64,000 nt of DNA from Nymphalis io (Eukaryota > Arthropoda > Insecta > Lepidoptera > Nymphalidae): the NCBI RefSeq assembly GCF_905147045.1, contig NC_065888.1, positions 315,001 to 379,000 of the forward strand, given 5' to 3'. The position numbers and the translations under genes are program-made. This document shows, piece by piece, positions 23,302-34,749 of this stretch (positions are counted from its first letter, which is position 1; each line of letters opens with the position of its first letter). The notes under the pieces were generated by a model. It was not told the origin of the DNA. It ran no database searches and was given only the letters and a program-made list of their open reading frames with translations.

Positions 23302-23994
23302 CATTCTATTATTTGTAATCACATATTTCAGTAGTTGAATTAAACGACAACGAGTAGCTACACAGTTATTATAAGTACAAAAAGTATAAGATAATACATG
23401 TTCTTGCATGTATTATATACCAAACCAAGTAAATAAATAAACTGTGTTTTTATAACTTGTATTACCTTTGAAAAAAAAAATTTAATGTACTGGCAAGGTT
23501 CTACAGTTTTATTATAAATAAAAAAAGTATTCATTTACATCATTCGAGGTTTATATTAAAAACATTCCACCCCTTTGGAAACTTCTTTCCCGCTATTTAC
23601 ATTGTATTAATAGAAAAAAATCTGCAAAAGGGAAATATGTGTGTATATTTAGGTGTATGAGTAAAAAGATAGAAATAAAATAATTACAGTCTGGTATACA
23701 TTTTTACAAAAGCGAGGATCTTATTTGTGACGTAACTTTTAAATTTTATTGCGAAACGGAAATGAGTTGAGAATTATGAAAATAATACAAAATATTTATT
23801 GGAGGAGTGAAGTATGACGTTTTAATTCTTGAAGGAAAATTGATCGTCTAGCGCATTGAAAGCAAATAATTTTTATGTTCCTACAGAGTCATAAAGAATA
23901 TCATGTGCTGAGCGATTTGTGCGAATTTCTTAGTATTTTCTATTTAAATTTAATGAATTTCGGTAAAAATAAACAATATTAGTGAATATTTCTT
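23302..23994. other. No gene seen
   Basis: This is AT-rich DNA with no supported feature. Confidence 0.45.
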
Positions 23995-24118
23995 ATATCG
24001 CCAAAGCGTCACCAACCTTGGGAACTAAGATGCTATGTTCCTTGTATCTGTTATTGCAATGGCTGACTTACCCTTCAAACCGGAATACAACAACACTAAG
24101 TATTGCTGTTTAGCGGAA
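23995..24118 (-). repeat. Retroposon-C internal fragment
   Basis: It matches the central reversed blocks (CACCAACCTTGGGAACTAAG, CCTTCAAACCGGAATACAAC, TATTGCTGTTTAGCGG). Both ends are missing. Confidence 0.7.
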
Positions 24119-24511
24119 TGCATGTGTCATTTTAATGTCATAATTATAGCCAATGACAGAATAGCTCAACTAAAATCCAATGTTACCAACCCAACGAAAT
24201 GATAACGTAAAAAGCATTTTGCTTTATATTCATGTCTTATAAAATTCCTTGGTAAAACAATCTACAATTAATCCTTCAATATCATATATAATATAAATAG
24301 TTTATGCAATAACTTTTGAAAAATCATAAATAATGGAATGAATATAGATTCTAATTAAGCAATTTTCAAGGACGAGAAACATTATGAAAATGTGCACTGT
24401 CTAGACGTTGTAAATTTTTTAAATTATTTTCAACTGAGTATTAATTTAAATTGTTGGTTGTACAGAATTCCTAATTAGTCTTAAAAAGTAAATTGACTCA
24501 TTTACTTTGTA
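24119..24511. other. No gene seen
   Basis: AT-rich flank of the SINE-B insertion. Confidence 0.4.
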
Positions 24512-24521
24512 AATAATATAT

Positions 24522-24902
24522 GATGATGATGATGATGATGTCCTCCAGACCGATTTCGGCCACGGCGGCCAATCTCAAGAGAGATTAGCCAACTACGCAG
24601 GAAATATTATAGTGCACAAGTGTGTGCGCAAACACAGGTGCACTCTCTATTCCCTAACTCTCATAATCCGATGGGACGGCAATCCGACACAACCGGAAAG
24701 AGTTCAGGCGCAGGACCAACGGCTTTACGTGCTTTCCGAGGCACGGGAGTGTACACACTTCCAACTTCCAGACTCCGGGCTGCTACTGAGAATTTTTCTG
24801 ACAGAAAAATCCAATAATTTTTTATTGGCCCGACCTGGGAATTGAACCCAGGACCTACGAGTCTGCGGCCTTATATCAAGCCACTAGACCAACGAGGCAG
24901 TC
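24522..24902 (-). mobile_element. SINE-B, full-length tRNA-derived SINE with 10-bp TSD
   Basis: Read on the minus strand, the tRNA-like head has an A box (TGGTCTAGTGG, around 24881-24894) and a B box (GGTTCAATTCC, around 24838-24849). Both fit the RNA polymerase III internal promoter consensus. A ~280-bp body follows, then a TGATGA-type repeat tail (24522-24541). Direct repeats AATAATATAT at 24512-24521 and 24903-24912 are an exact TSD. It is the best preserved member of the family here (381 bp). Other copies lie at 10.4, 13.3/13.5, 30.7, 44.7, 48.6 and 63.8 kb. Confidence 0.9.
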
Positions 24903-24912
24903 AATAATATAT

Positions 24913-25538
24913 ACGTAGTATCGAGAGCTGAACACTGCGGGATCTTGGACTTATCGATATAGGGAAAAATATGGCTGCTCAAAAATCGTTAGAAGCACTG
25001 CGGCGATTTAAACACAAAACATAAGAAAATAATCAAATATATTTAAAGATTTGTTCACATTAAAAATTAATGAAATGAATTATTGCCATCTCCTTTATCG
25101 ATGACGTATTTAAATTATCACCTTTGCGATTGCCTTAATAGTTTGTAGTTCTCATACTTATGACTCGTAAAGGTTTAAGACGAGATCGCTTGTTATGCTA
25201 TCATTGATACCTGACCCAATTGCGGAGTGGGGGTGTTCGCTCTAATTACAGCTCCCCCTGGCCACCTCTTGACCCAGTCGGACGCTCCACGATAAATATA
25301 AGCGCGTCTGCAATGTTTGTCGTGGCGTTGAAAGCTAGAAAACTAGCCGAGTAAACATACTGAGGTTCTGTCCGTGTGATATTGTTGGGGTTTAATTGGG
25401 AGAGAGGTTTCAATATTGTGAAATTTGTTTCGATTTGATATATTTATTCTATAAAAAAATTAGTGTTCTATAAAATTTTTAATTACGTCATGAACGAAAA
25501 TTTCATTTATTAAAACTGGTTGAGGCGTTACGGAGCGA
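24913..25538. other. No gene; short GC-richer, TATA-containing block
   Basis: Bases 25195-25340 are notably GC-richer than the surroundings and contain a TATA-like ATAAATATAAG string (about 25292-25302) followed by GCGCGTC. No open frame extends through it. It could be a regulatory element or a relic. No family recognised. Confidence 0.3.
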
Positions 25539-25547
25539 CATTATTAA

Positions 25548-26010
25548 TCAATCAATCAATCAATCACCAGCCAATCGTTGTCCACTGCTGAACATAGGCC
25601 TCTCCCAAGGTGCGCCAAAGCTCCCTGTCCTCCGCCTTCCGCATCCAGTTGGTGCCCGCCACCTTCTTAAGGTCGTCGGTCCACCTGGCTGGAGGGCGCC
25701 CTACGCTGCGCTTGCCGATTCACGGTCTCCACTCTAGGACTCGTCTGCTCCAACGGCCATCGGTCCTACGACATACGTGACCAGCTCACTGCCACTTCAG
25801 CCTGCTAATTTTTAAAGCTATGTCGGTGACTCCGGTTCTTTTCCGGATAATCTCATTTCTGATCTTATCCTTCAAAGATACTCCGAGCAAAGCTCGCTCC
25901 ATAGCACGCTGAGCGACTTTGAATTTGTGGACTAGTCCCGCAGTTAGTGTCCACGTTTTGGCACCGTATGTCATGGCAGGTAAGACGCATTGGTTGAAGA
26001 CTTTCGTCTT
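25548..26010 (-). mobile_element. RTE LINE, severely 5'-truncated copy with 9-bp TSD
   Basis: It holds the last ~460 bp of the same RTE as at 14747-17913, including the (TTGA)n-type tail. It is flanked by CATTATTAA at 25539-25547 and 26011-26019. The coding part corresponds to the final ~150 residues. A TGG-to-TGA nonsense change at 25786-25788 (the tryptophan after LKWQ) interrupts it. By eye it differs from the full-length copy by about 2 percent. Confidence 0.92.
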
Positions 26011-27141
26011 CATTATTAAGTACAAACATATTTACATTATTTTAAGGAATAACACTACAAAATAGCACACTTAAAGGTATATATTTCCATTAAACATCGT
26101 TAGCTTAACGATTCGATTGAGTGACATAATTTGAAATCAATATTAATGTTTCTTTTTGATAATGAATTAGAGATTGCCCAACAAAGGGCCTGACTGTACA
26201 GTATTCATTTAAAAAATATTGTTTTCTAATTTATTCAGAATTTAATTTAGCACAAAATTATTAAAATTAATTGTAAGTTCACATAATTATATAATTACTA
26301 GTGATATTATTCTTTGGTAGGGCTAATAATAGTTATTTGTTTGTCGTAGGTAAGTAATAGGTCTATCGACTGTGTATAACTGTAGGGATTGACTTTCATG
26401 GTGTGGTAACAAATTTCTGTTTATTTATTCTATTCAATCGCCTTATAGCTTTATAAATATAATCGTTAAGCTTAGATAACTTAGTTATAAAATTCTTTTT
26501 GTAGTCGATGTTATATCTTTGTAGTAGAAAATGGATTTAAAAACAACCATTATATGTTATAATTTTCTTGCAGATTATAATACTAAATGCGTTGACTTAT
26601 TTATCGATAATATCGTCGAACGAAACTTCATTAACTCACAAGCTTCGTTTAATTGAACACCGCTTCTAAGTTTAATACGTTAAAAGTTGAAGGATTACGA
26701 CGTACCTGGTTTCCAGGGGTGCAAATATTGTTTAAAAATTCATGTCATTACTCCGCCCTGGATATGGACCAAAATAAAACGTGCAAGAAACTCTAAAAAT
26801 TTTTAATATTTGATCAGATTCTAGTAATTAAACAAACAAACAGCTTGTCCTGGTTATTTCAGGCGTTTTACTCAAAATAAGCTGACGGATAGAAAAGTAA
26901 TAAGCGGATCACGAAATGGCGTTTGATATTATTTATTCACCATCAGGTTCACCGCCATAGCCGAGCTCGCTGGTACCGCGAGATGCATGAGATTGTTTTA
27001 ACTCGTTAAAAACTCAACGTAGTACAATTTTTTATTGATACGTGAAGTAAATTAAAAAGTATGATCGCGTTTTAAACTCAAATAAAATATAATAAAAAAG
27101 CTTAGAAGGTACCATACAATGATAAGATATTCTACTTCAAA

Positions 27142-27221
27142 ATATTCGCCATATAAGTATACTCGTGTGACATGCACTCATAATATATTCGCCATATAAG
27201 TATACTCGTGTGACATGCACT
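27142..27221. repeat. Tandem duplication of a 37-bp block, period 43
   Basis: Bases 27142-27178 and 27185-27221 (ATATTCGCC...CATGCACT) are identical, separated by 6 bp. The pair lies inside the inverted-repeat element described above. Confidence 0.92.
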
Positions 27222-27469
27222 TGTCATCTTACAAAATTAAATTTAATCTAAAATTACCACCGTACTACAGAAAAGAACTGGCAAGAAACTATTTTCTACA
27301 AATTCAAGATTTTAAATGATATTTTTTTAATTTTGTAATGTTTTTTACAAATAAATATTTTGTCTTAAAAATTACGAAAATTCAATGCTTTTTACTTCAC
27401 CTATATAATATTTTTTTGTAGTAATACGCTTTGTTTATTAATGTTTGCAATACAAAGCGTATTGCTGTA

Positions 27470-27525
27470 CTCTGATTTGAAAGACGAGTGTGCTAGTTTT
27501 GCTACAGGCATATAGCATATAATAG
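27470..27525 (+). repeat. Possible retroposon-C fragment
   Basis: GATTTGAAAGACGAGTG, TGCTAGTTTTGCTACAGGCA and TAGCATATAATAGCTTA follow the order of the middle of retroposon-C with many mismatches. Weak. Confidence 0.3.
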
Positions 27526-27876
27526 CTTAATGTTCGGCCGATAAGAGAATGTGCTTCGGACAGGTCCGTGATCGAATAGACGACGTAACTTAGAAGCGGC
27601 GAAGAGTTTATAAAAATATTGCTATAATTTATTAGCCCTACTAAAGAATAATATTACTAGTAACTAAATAATTATGTGAACTTACAATTAATTATGATAA
27701 TTTTGTGCTGAATTAAATTCTAAATAAATTAGAAAACTATTTTTTTTAAATGAATACTGTACAGTCAAGGCCTTTGTTGGGCAATCTCTAATTCATTATC
27801 ATAAAGAAACATTAATATAGATTTCATATAATGTCACTCAATCGAATCTTTAAGCTGTTTAATGGGAATATTTTAA

Positions 27877-29574
27877 TGCAATAAGTACTGTGCGTGTTAT
27901 ACAATCTCGTTAGTCCCATAAACAATCCAAAAACACAAAGAATAACTAGAACCCTTTGACGTCATAGTTCATTAGTTAACCACCTTTTAAAACGTAATTA
28001 AAATCAGTTTTATTACAAATAGCAATAACAATGAAATGCTATAAATATTTGCTTATTCACACGTAGTACGGCGATACACATCTGAGTTACTGATACTTGT
28101 TACAATTATAAACATGCTATGGCCCGGGGATAATGACGTCAGATAATTAAAGACCCGGTTAAACATGGACTGGGGTTAAACACAGACTGTGAAAGATTAA
28201 CATGATAGCACTACTAAATTAAATGTTAAGAACTTCAGCGAATACTCTTAATCTTAACAGACTTATTTAATTCGATTTGAATGTTCTTTCACAAGTAAAT
28301 ACACATAACATTACACTATACCGGTGGTAGCTTACTTGAATAAAGTATATTTCATTTGATGTTTTAATTTGATGTGATAAAAACTTGGCGAATGAGGGCT
28401 GCGGCCGGATTAAGTGTAACTTATCAGACACAATAAATCTCCACACAACGTTATTGATGTCTTATGGGTTGACGGTTGTCCGACGTCAAGTTGTGAAAAT
28501 ATAAGACGCGTATCAATTTGATTATGCATATAAAAAATTATCGTGTATTTGTCAGTAGTGCTAGTGATCGTTTGTTGAGTGACACACTTGGTCTCTAGGT
28601 CTCTTGCTCTCAGGACAGCGCCAGCGTCGGACGTGCGCACTGACTGATTTAATAAAATCAATATGCTGGACGATAATGGCGGCCAAGATGGCAATCGATT
28701 TGATATCATTAAGATATATTTATCTTGATGACATATATAACAATGATAGTGCACATTACCTACTACGGATTATTAAGCACTGTTGTGCTTTCTTCTTTCG
28801 AATATTAAATCAACAATGAGAGAAAGAGAGACATCAGTGTGTAACTAAACAGCCACTTAGCAACGTTTGTAAATAACGCCGTAAGTAAACATAACTTAAG
28901 TTTATACTTTAAATGATACCGAAACACGTATTTGTGTTATTATATAATACAAAGGAACAAGAATCCTTAACGTTTCGAAGGAGATATTCATTTAATTTAT
29001 TTGCTCGATACGATCACGAGGAAAGTCGTATAATCGGCTTACATTCGAGGACATTTAAAACTAATGACATAATCGATTTCAGGATAAAGCTAACGAGGCC
29101 GGTGAGAATAATAACGTGGTTTTTGCATCTGATTGCGATTACTGACAATCTGTTGAATGAAATCTTTAAAAGATTTAAAGCATTTTGTTTATTTTACTGG
29201 ATAAATATATATTCAATAGTGAGAAAAAATCAACAACTAGCTACGACATACGGCCTGAAGATAGATTACTCTATTTCTAAATAAATAAATCCTATACTAT
29301 ATAATTTATCTTTTTGAGCGAATGAAATTAGTAATTCGTGGTATAGTAAGTCGAGTTTTTAATAAGATTTCCATGCGCTCGTCTAAGCTACGTACATGTA
29401 GACAAACAATTATTAACAGTTTAAAATTTAACTTAAAAAAAATCAAGCAATAAAATGAAATTAAATAACAGTTTACTGTGCAACAAAATGTACATTGCAT
29501 AGAAAAAAGATTTGAACGCTCGTGGGTAAAATAAATATTCGTGTCAGAGGTATTTTTGTAAGTAAGAGGGGCGA
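27877..29574. other. No supported gene
   Basis: A CRE-like TGACGTCA lies at 28134-28141. The frames at 28410-28754 (minus) and 28913-29284 (plus) show no recognisable domain. A slightly GC-richer patch at 28590-28690 has no motif I can name. Confidence 0.4.
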
Positions 29575-29690
29575 ACTGACAAAAGGCTCACCTGATGGAT
29601 AGTGACTACCACTGCCAGTACTACTACTAGACTACACCGGAGGTCTTTCATTTGTGTTGCTGGCCTTGAAAGCATATTGAATCTATTACA
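29575..29690. repeat. Repeat-D fragment
   Basis: GGCTCACCTGATGG, GTGACTACCACTGCC and TTGTGTTGCTGGCCTTGAA follow the block order of the repeat at 14034-14125. It is diverged and unassigned. Confidence 0.4.
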
Positions 29691-29733
29691 GAGTTGTGTC
29701 GTGTTATTTATTACATAAGTTATCATCATCATT

Positions 29734-30664
29734 CATCATCATCAGTCGTTCGCTCTTGACAGAGCGGTCGTGGTTGACGATGACGCATCGGTTTTGGCTA
29801 ATGTAGCCCCCGCTGTGTGTCTCCATTTGATGCGGTCTTCAGAATCTCTAGAACATTGGACTATGGAGGTGTGTGTTGCAGCTTTTATAATGTCTGTCCA
29901 ACGCTTGGGTACTCGACCGCGCGACCGCTTGCCTTCCACTTGCCCTTGGACAACGAGTCGTTCCATGGAGTGTTCATTTCGAACAATGTGTCCGAAATAT
30001 TTAAGAATTCGTGTTTGCACAGTCGACGATAGTCTTTTTTGATATTTAGTTCCTCCAAGATCGAGATGTTAGTCCGAAATGCTGTCCAAGGGATCCGCAG
30101 CAGTCGCCGCCAACACCACATTTCGAGTGCGTCAAATTTGCGTCGGTCTTTCTGTCGAACCGTCTATGTTTCTGCGCCGTAAAGAAATATAGGGAAGACC
30201 AGGCTTCTCATCAGGCGGACTTTGGTGGCTTTTGTTATATTGCGGTTGCACCAGACTCTTTTTAGCCTATCAACAGCAGACCTTGTGATAGCACATCTCC
30301 TTTGAATCTCGTCCTCACATCCACCAGTGTTCGTGATCGTGGAGCCGAGGTACACGTAGCTTTGAACTACTTCACAGTTGCCAATCATAGATATATCTGG
30401 GTGATTCAGTTCAACACGGTCCAAAATCATCATCTTGGTTTTGAATCTATTGATCGCAAGTCCAAAGGAGAGGCTTATTGTTTCCAGGCGTGTCAGCAAG
30501 TGTTCCATGTCTTCTTTTGTTTGAGCGAGAAGAGTAGTGTCATCGGCGTATCTTAAATTGGATATCTTACGACCTCCTACTGAAACCTCCTTGTCCCCTT
30601 GCTCCAAAAATATTTTCATAATACACTCCGTATATATGTTGAACAGGAGTGGAGAGAGTAGTAG
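29734..30664 (-). mobile_element. Second LINE lineage (RTE-like), 5'-truncated and broken
   Basis: This is the C-terminal half of an endonuclease-reverse transcriptase. The 30164-30619 frame has ISNLRYADDTTLLA with the catalytic YADD, then a SYVYLGSTIT block and FLYGAET. A TAG stop at 30162-30164 replaces the usual tryptophan. The reading continues through FDALEMWCWRRLLRI and, after a frameshift near 30028, through QTRILKYFGHI and GKRSRGRVPKRWTD to a stop at 29742. The tail is a TGA/GAT trinucleotide repeat. A possible 11-bp TSD (TCATCATCATT at 29723-29733 and 30665-30675) is ambiguous because it resembles the tail. It is unrelated at the nucleotide level to the RTE at 14.7 kb and is not functional. 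Confidence 0.85.
30164..30619 (-). pseudogene. Reverse transcriptase fragment with YADD motif
   Basis: This 151-codon frame is the best preserved piece of the second LINE. It covers the RT palm motif (RYADDTTLLAQT, about codons 23-34) and the following thumb-like region. It starts mid-domain because the element is truncated, and ends at a premature TAG. It has no independent function. Confidence 0.85.
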
Positions 30665-30734
30665 TCATCATCATTAGGCAATCGTAATCCACTTCTGGAT
30701 AGAGATCACAACCAAATAGTTTGTGATCTATTGC

Positions 30735-30885
30735 CCTGACCTTCAGCCACGGTTGCTAATCTCAAAGATTAACCACAAGTAATAATGCATCTTTATGTCA
30801 TGTTTGTCAGTCTTATAGTCCGATAAGATTGCTATCCGATACGATCGGAGGATAACCAGGCGCAAGACAAGAGACTTAATAAAAA
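30735..30885 (-). repeat. SINE-B fragment, diverged
   Basis: Reversed SINE-B blocks occur in order: GACCTTCAGCCACGG, GCTAATCTCAAAGATTA, GTCCGATAAGATTGC and AGGCGCAAGAC. It lies directly after the truncated LINE. Confidence 0.6.
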
Positions 30886-32244
30886 GAAGTAATGAACGAA
30901 TCACTAAACTAAAAAATAAGTAATGACTTTCACTGAAAAATTCTTGACGATAAGAATCCGACCAAATTAGGCAAATTAGTATAAAATAAAAAAAAATCAT
31001 GACGGGGTGAGCAAATGAGCATTGAATTCTTCGCTTTCTCATGAGCCTGTCACCGACGTTTAAAAAATATCACTCAGAAAATACATGTGACATTATCGAT
31101 CAATATAAAACCCACAAAACGATTTTCGAAGCAATCCGTCTTTTGTTATAAGGAAAAGTCTTCGATTACAGAAATGGAAACTCATTAGGAAGTATTATTA
31201 GAATTTGATCGCTCCGATAGATTAAGCTATAAATCAAGATTTATCGAAAGTATTGTAGAATTTTCGCGTTACAGAGTTGAGTTTAAAGAGGATTGCCCAT
31301 TAAATACTTGAAGGTACGAAAACCGTGTCGTAAAATGTACCAAAAGTTGAGAAATTAATTACACACATTTTGACTGTATTTAGAATAAGAACATGAATTA
31401 ATTAATTCTTCTCAACTTCAAAATATATAAAATAAAATTGTAACAATTATTTTAGTATTTCATTGACTGTTGGTCGGTTGGTTGATTGGTCATCAATGGT
31501 GGTAATTTCTAATTTGACAATCAATAAGTAAGTTTAATGCTTCTGTGTTAAATAACGGATACTGATTTGATTTAAATCTTATCCGATTCCTAGTCATTTA
31601 ATCAATCATTAACAAACTATATTATAAAAATAGCGTATAGTAATAATATAAGTATTATTATTATACATAAGTCGACCTATATCTTTTTTATATACGGGCC
31701 AATATTTGGCCTAAATTAGTTTATCTCAAAATACATACACATATCCAGTAACAAATTTATTTTTAATAAATATAATAATTTTTTAGTATTTTTTTTTAGT
31801 ATTTTTAGTTTACTTTTCTAATTATTTCGCGTTTGTGATTTAAATCACGAACTTACTATATGATCGATGACTGTAGCTAATTTAAAGGATTTTTATGTTC
31901 CCTTTGACAATATTAATAATAATAATGTTGATGACATCTCAATCTCATCATCATCAATGACATCAAATAAAGCAGTTGTCTGCTGTTAACAGCGAAGCTA
32001 TTTATATAAAATGCTGTACAATTATATTTGCAGGGAAATGTACAAAGTATTATTTTTTTACGTTGTTTGGTTTTGGATTAATATTAAGATTTTCAGAATA
32101 AAATGTTTCTTATTGAGAGGATACATATCAGATATATTAGTTAACGTATATTTTGTGTTCTAATAACTACCAATTTACCCATTTACCCAGAAGATAGGAT
32201 ACGTCTGATATTTGGTATTTACATTTATACCTGACATTATGTAT
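30886..32244. other. No gene seen
   Basis: Strongly AT-rich, with (AAT)n-like tracts near 31917-31926. No supported feature. Confidence 0.45.
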
Positions 32245-32430
32245 GTACCTGGGTGACCGAGCTTCGCTCGGCTCTAATGATTACTTATGACTACTTACTG
32301 ATAAAAAAAATATGAAGCTTGCGTTTCAGAAACACATATATATACAGATAAACTTTAATAGAAAAATCTTATTTAAATTAAAAAAAATTGATCGAAATCA
32401 TTAGAGCCTTTTCCGTTACAAGACAATGAC
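32245..32430. repeat. Dispersed repeat with CCGAGC-TTC-GCTCGG hairpin
   Basis: A perfect 6-bp stem with a 3-nt loop (32257-32271) follows a GGGTGA lead. About 110 bases later a TTGATCGAAATCATTAGAG segment appears. The combination resembles a common lepidopteran dispersed repeat I know only by sight, and I do not assign a class. Confidence 0.4.
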
Positions 32431-32811
32431 AAGAATTACTCATGTAATATTGTAATATATGGTATTTAGTTCGATACAATTCAACTCATAGTTTTCCGAT
32501 ATTTTATAACGCAATAAATACAATGCTTTTTTGTTTAATTGCTTATAAGTCTCATAACAATAAATTGTAAGGAGTTTCTTTCATTCGACAAATAATGATT
32601 TTTTATTTATCTCAGACATTTTGTACAGCCGATACCTTAAACTTTAAAAATAAAATAAAAGCGTTTCGACACTTTTGCATGCTTATATGAATTACAATAA
32701 TTGTCATCAGAAACAATATCGTCAGCATCATTAATAATGATTTCATTGCGGATTATTTATTTTATAATTGTGATTTATTTATAATTAATTTATTTTATTA
32801 TTATTGTCTTT

Positions 32812-32878
32812 TTAAGTAAAGTTGTAATTCGTTTCATGTAATACACTATGATATGAAACGAATTACAACTTTACTTAA
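32812..32878. repeat. Perfect 26-bp inverted repeat with 15-nt loop
   Basis: Arms 32812-32837 and 32853-32878 (TTAAGTAAAGTTGTAATTCG... and its exact complement) pair without mismatch. It could be a tiny foldback element, the scar of an inverted duplication, or a hairpin RNA source. No gene context. Confidence 0.9.
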
Positions 32879-33839
32879 TTAATATTATTCAGCTTAGGGA
32901 ATTGCGTGCCCTTCTATTCAGGATTGTTTCGCTAAATATTTTGTAACAACCAACCTCATAGACCTTAACTTCCAATAAACGAAGTGAATTGAATCATTTG
33001 CTTGTTTCATCTAACTTATTTGAGTTCGGGGCGGTTTTTTTCATCGTTTTTGTTTTAACCTCAGTTACTTCTTCTAAATGCCATCCCTCACACAATAATG
33101 CCACTTTATCAAGCATAGCACTCTATAATCGTCATTTTACAAGAGTAAATGTTATGAAATGCGACAATTCGTTTGGAATATTTACTATGAAAAACCGGCA
33201 AGAAAAATCCATAGTTAATGCTTTTCATCGAACATTTATCTCATATTCATGTATTAATCATGTACAGTTCAAAATGTAATAAAAAATCATAAATTCATGA
33301 ATTACGATACTTACAAATACAACCGAATTTTTATCGTAAAGAAAATTTCAAATATAGAATATCGTGATATTGCTCAGAGCTTTTATGTGAGTGACATGAT
33401 TAACAATACAATAACAGTTACAAGAACAACAGAAGCTAATCTACATATCTGCTTGATGTATGGAGTGGGATATAATATGTGTTCACAAAGGCACATTGAT
33501 TTATGCGAACGGACAATTATTGCATATGAGATACGCTTAGATATCAAATATATTATATATGCGCGGTTGTATCCTGACTTCACTCGCAATGACGTGTTTG
33601 CTTTATTCTTTCCGGTTTTTTGTGAAACTAGTATGACGTAAATTTTTTAAATCTTATTTATAAAGTACGACCATTGAGCACTTTTACATGTCCGCCTTGT
33701 CCTGCCCTAAGATCCTTAATTCAAAGCTTGAGTACAGCTAAATGTTATGAGGTTTTTCTATTGAGAAATTCTACGTAACCTAGAGTCTGGAAGTTAGCAG
33801 TTGACCATTCCGTGCCTCGAAAAGCACTTAAAGTCGTTT
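32879..33839. other. No supported gene
   Basis: Two adjacent plus-strand frames (32989-33279 and 33297-33641, 96 and 114 codons) have no recognisable domain, no common frame and AT-driven composition. I treat them as chance. Confidence 0.35.
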
Positions 33840-33901
33840 GTTAAAGGTTAAGGTAAAGCCGTCTGACTAACTGAGTCAGACAGCTTTACCTTAACCTTAA
33901 C
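33840..33901. repeat. Near-perfect 62-nt hairpin, 5-nt loop
   Basis: Arms 33840-33868 and 33874-33901 pair over 28-29 nt with one bulged A and one mismatch, loop AACTG. The size is in the range of a short pre-miRNA hairpin, but the arms are almost fully complementary and contain TTAAGG repeats, which fits an inverted-duplication scar at least as well. Confidence 0.85.
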
Positions 33902-34749
33902 TTAGGCACAAAAAATGTAAGATTAAATAATGTATCAAATATGTTTAATTAATTCGAGTGGGGTGTTTTAAATAAAAAAGGGGTAAAGCTTTGTAAAAGC
34001 CCTTCTGGACACGTACTACCCATCATAAATTATTTATTCAAGCGCCAAAAAGCAAACATTTTTATTGCATATTACGCACATTTATTGGTAAAGACTTTAA
34101 TATAGTTTGTACTTGTCAGAATCTGTCAATAAAAACCATTAAAATATTAGGACACGGGAGCATGACAGACTTGAATTTTAAAATATTTAATTATAATTAA
34201 AATTGAGACGACTGAACGGAGGTTTATGCTCTATTCGAATGTTCTTTCCTTTTTTACAAATCGTTTCCCGAGATATATGATGAAAAATGACTTACATTCC
34301 GCTGATCAAGCTTTTATTTCTATTGTCTTCATGCTTTGAGCTAACATAACTACTTTGACTATAATAATGCAAAAACAAGCGCTTCTTTATAATGTTTTAA
34401 AAGAATAATTTAATGCATTTTATATCCAATACAAAGATTAAAAAATAATACTTTGTTATCAAGAAAGATGGGGAAGGCAAAATTTTCTCCAACAAAATAA
34501 ATCTGTCAAAGAAATTATATTGCACAAAGAAGTACAAAGTGGCTCGTGCCGCCATTTACTATCTATCCAGCCTTTTTAAACGACGGATCAAATAGAAAAT
34601 GGTATAAACGTCCCGGGAAAACTGAGCATCGCGTAATTTCCTCCTCAACGTTTTTGCATTTTCCGTGCCATCTCGTTCGCTCTCCTGATATTAATAACAG
34701 TGAAAATACACTATCCACCGACTCAAAACAAAATTCTGCAAAACGTTCA
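33902..34749. other. No gene seen
   Basis: AT-rich DNA leading into the GC-richer block. Confidence 0.4.

Larger units (their letters stand above)
26078..27876. repeat. Long imperfect inverted repeat (arms ~250 bp, 1.3 kb apart)
   Basis: Bases 26078-26331, reverse-complemented, align with 27627-27876 over almost their whole length with scattered mismatches. Shared strings include TTAGCCCTAC, TATGTGAACTTACAATTAAT, TTGTTGGGCAATCTCTAATT and GTCACTCAATCGAAT. The interior has no coding frame. It could be a foldback-type DNA element with long terminal inverted repeats, or two independent inverted insertions of one unclassified repeat. No flanking TSD was recognised. Confidence 0.75.

Noticed and set aside
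24838..24902. Functional tRNA gene
   Set aside because: The A and B boxes belong to the head of SINE-B; the flanking TSD and body show it is a retroposon.
32989..33641. Two neighbouring plus-strand frames (96 and 114 codons)
   Set aside because: Different frames, no recognisable motif and AT-driven amino-acid composition.
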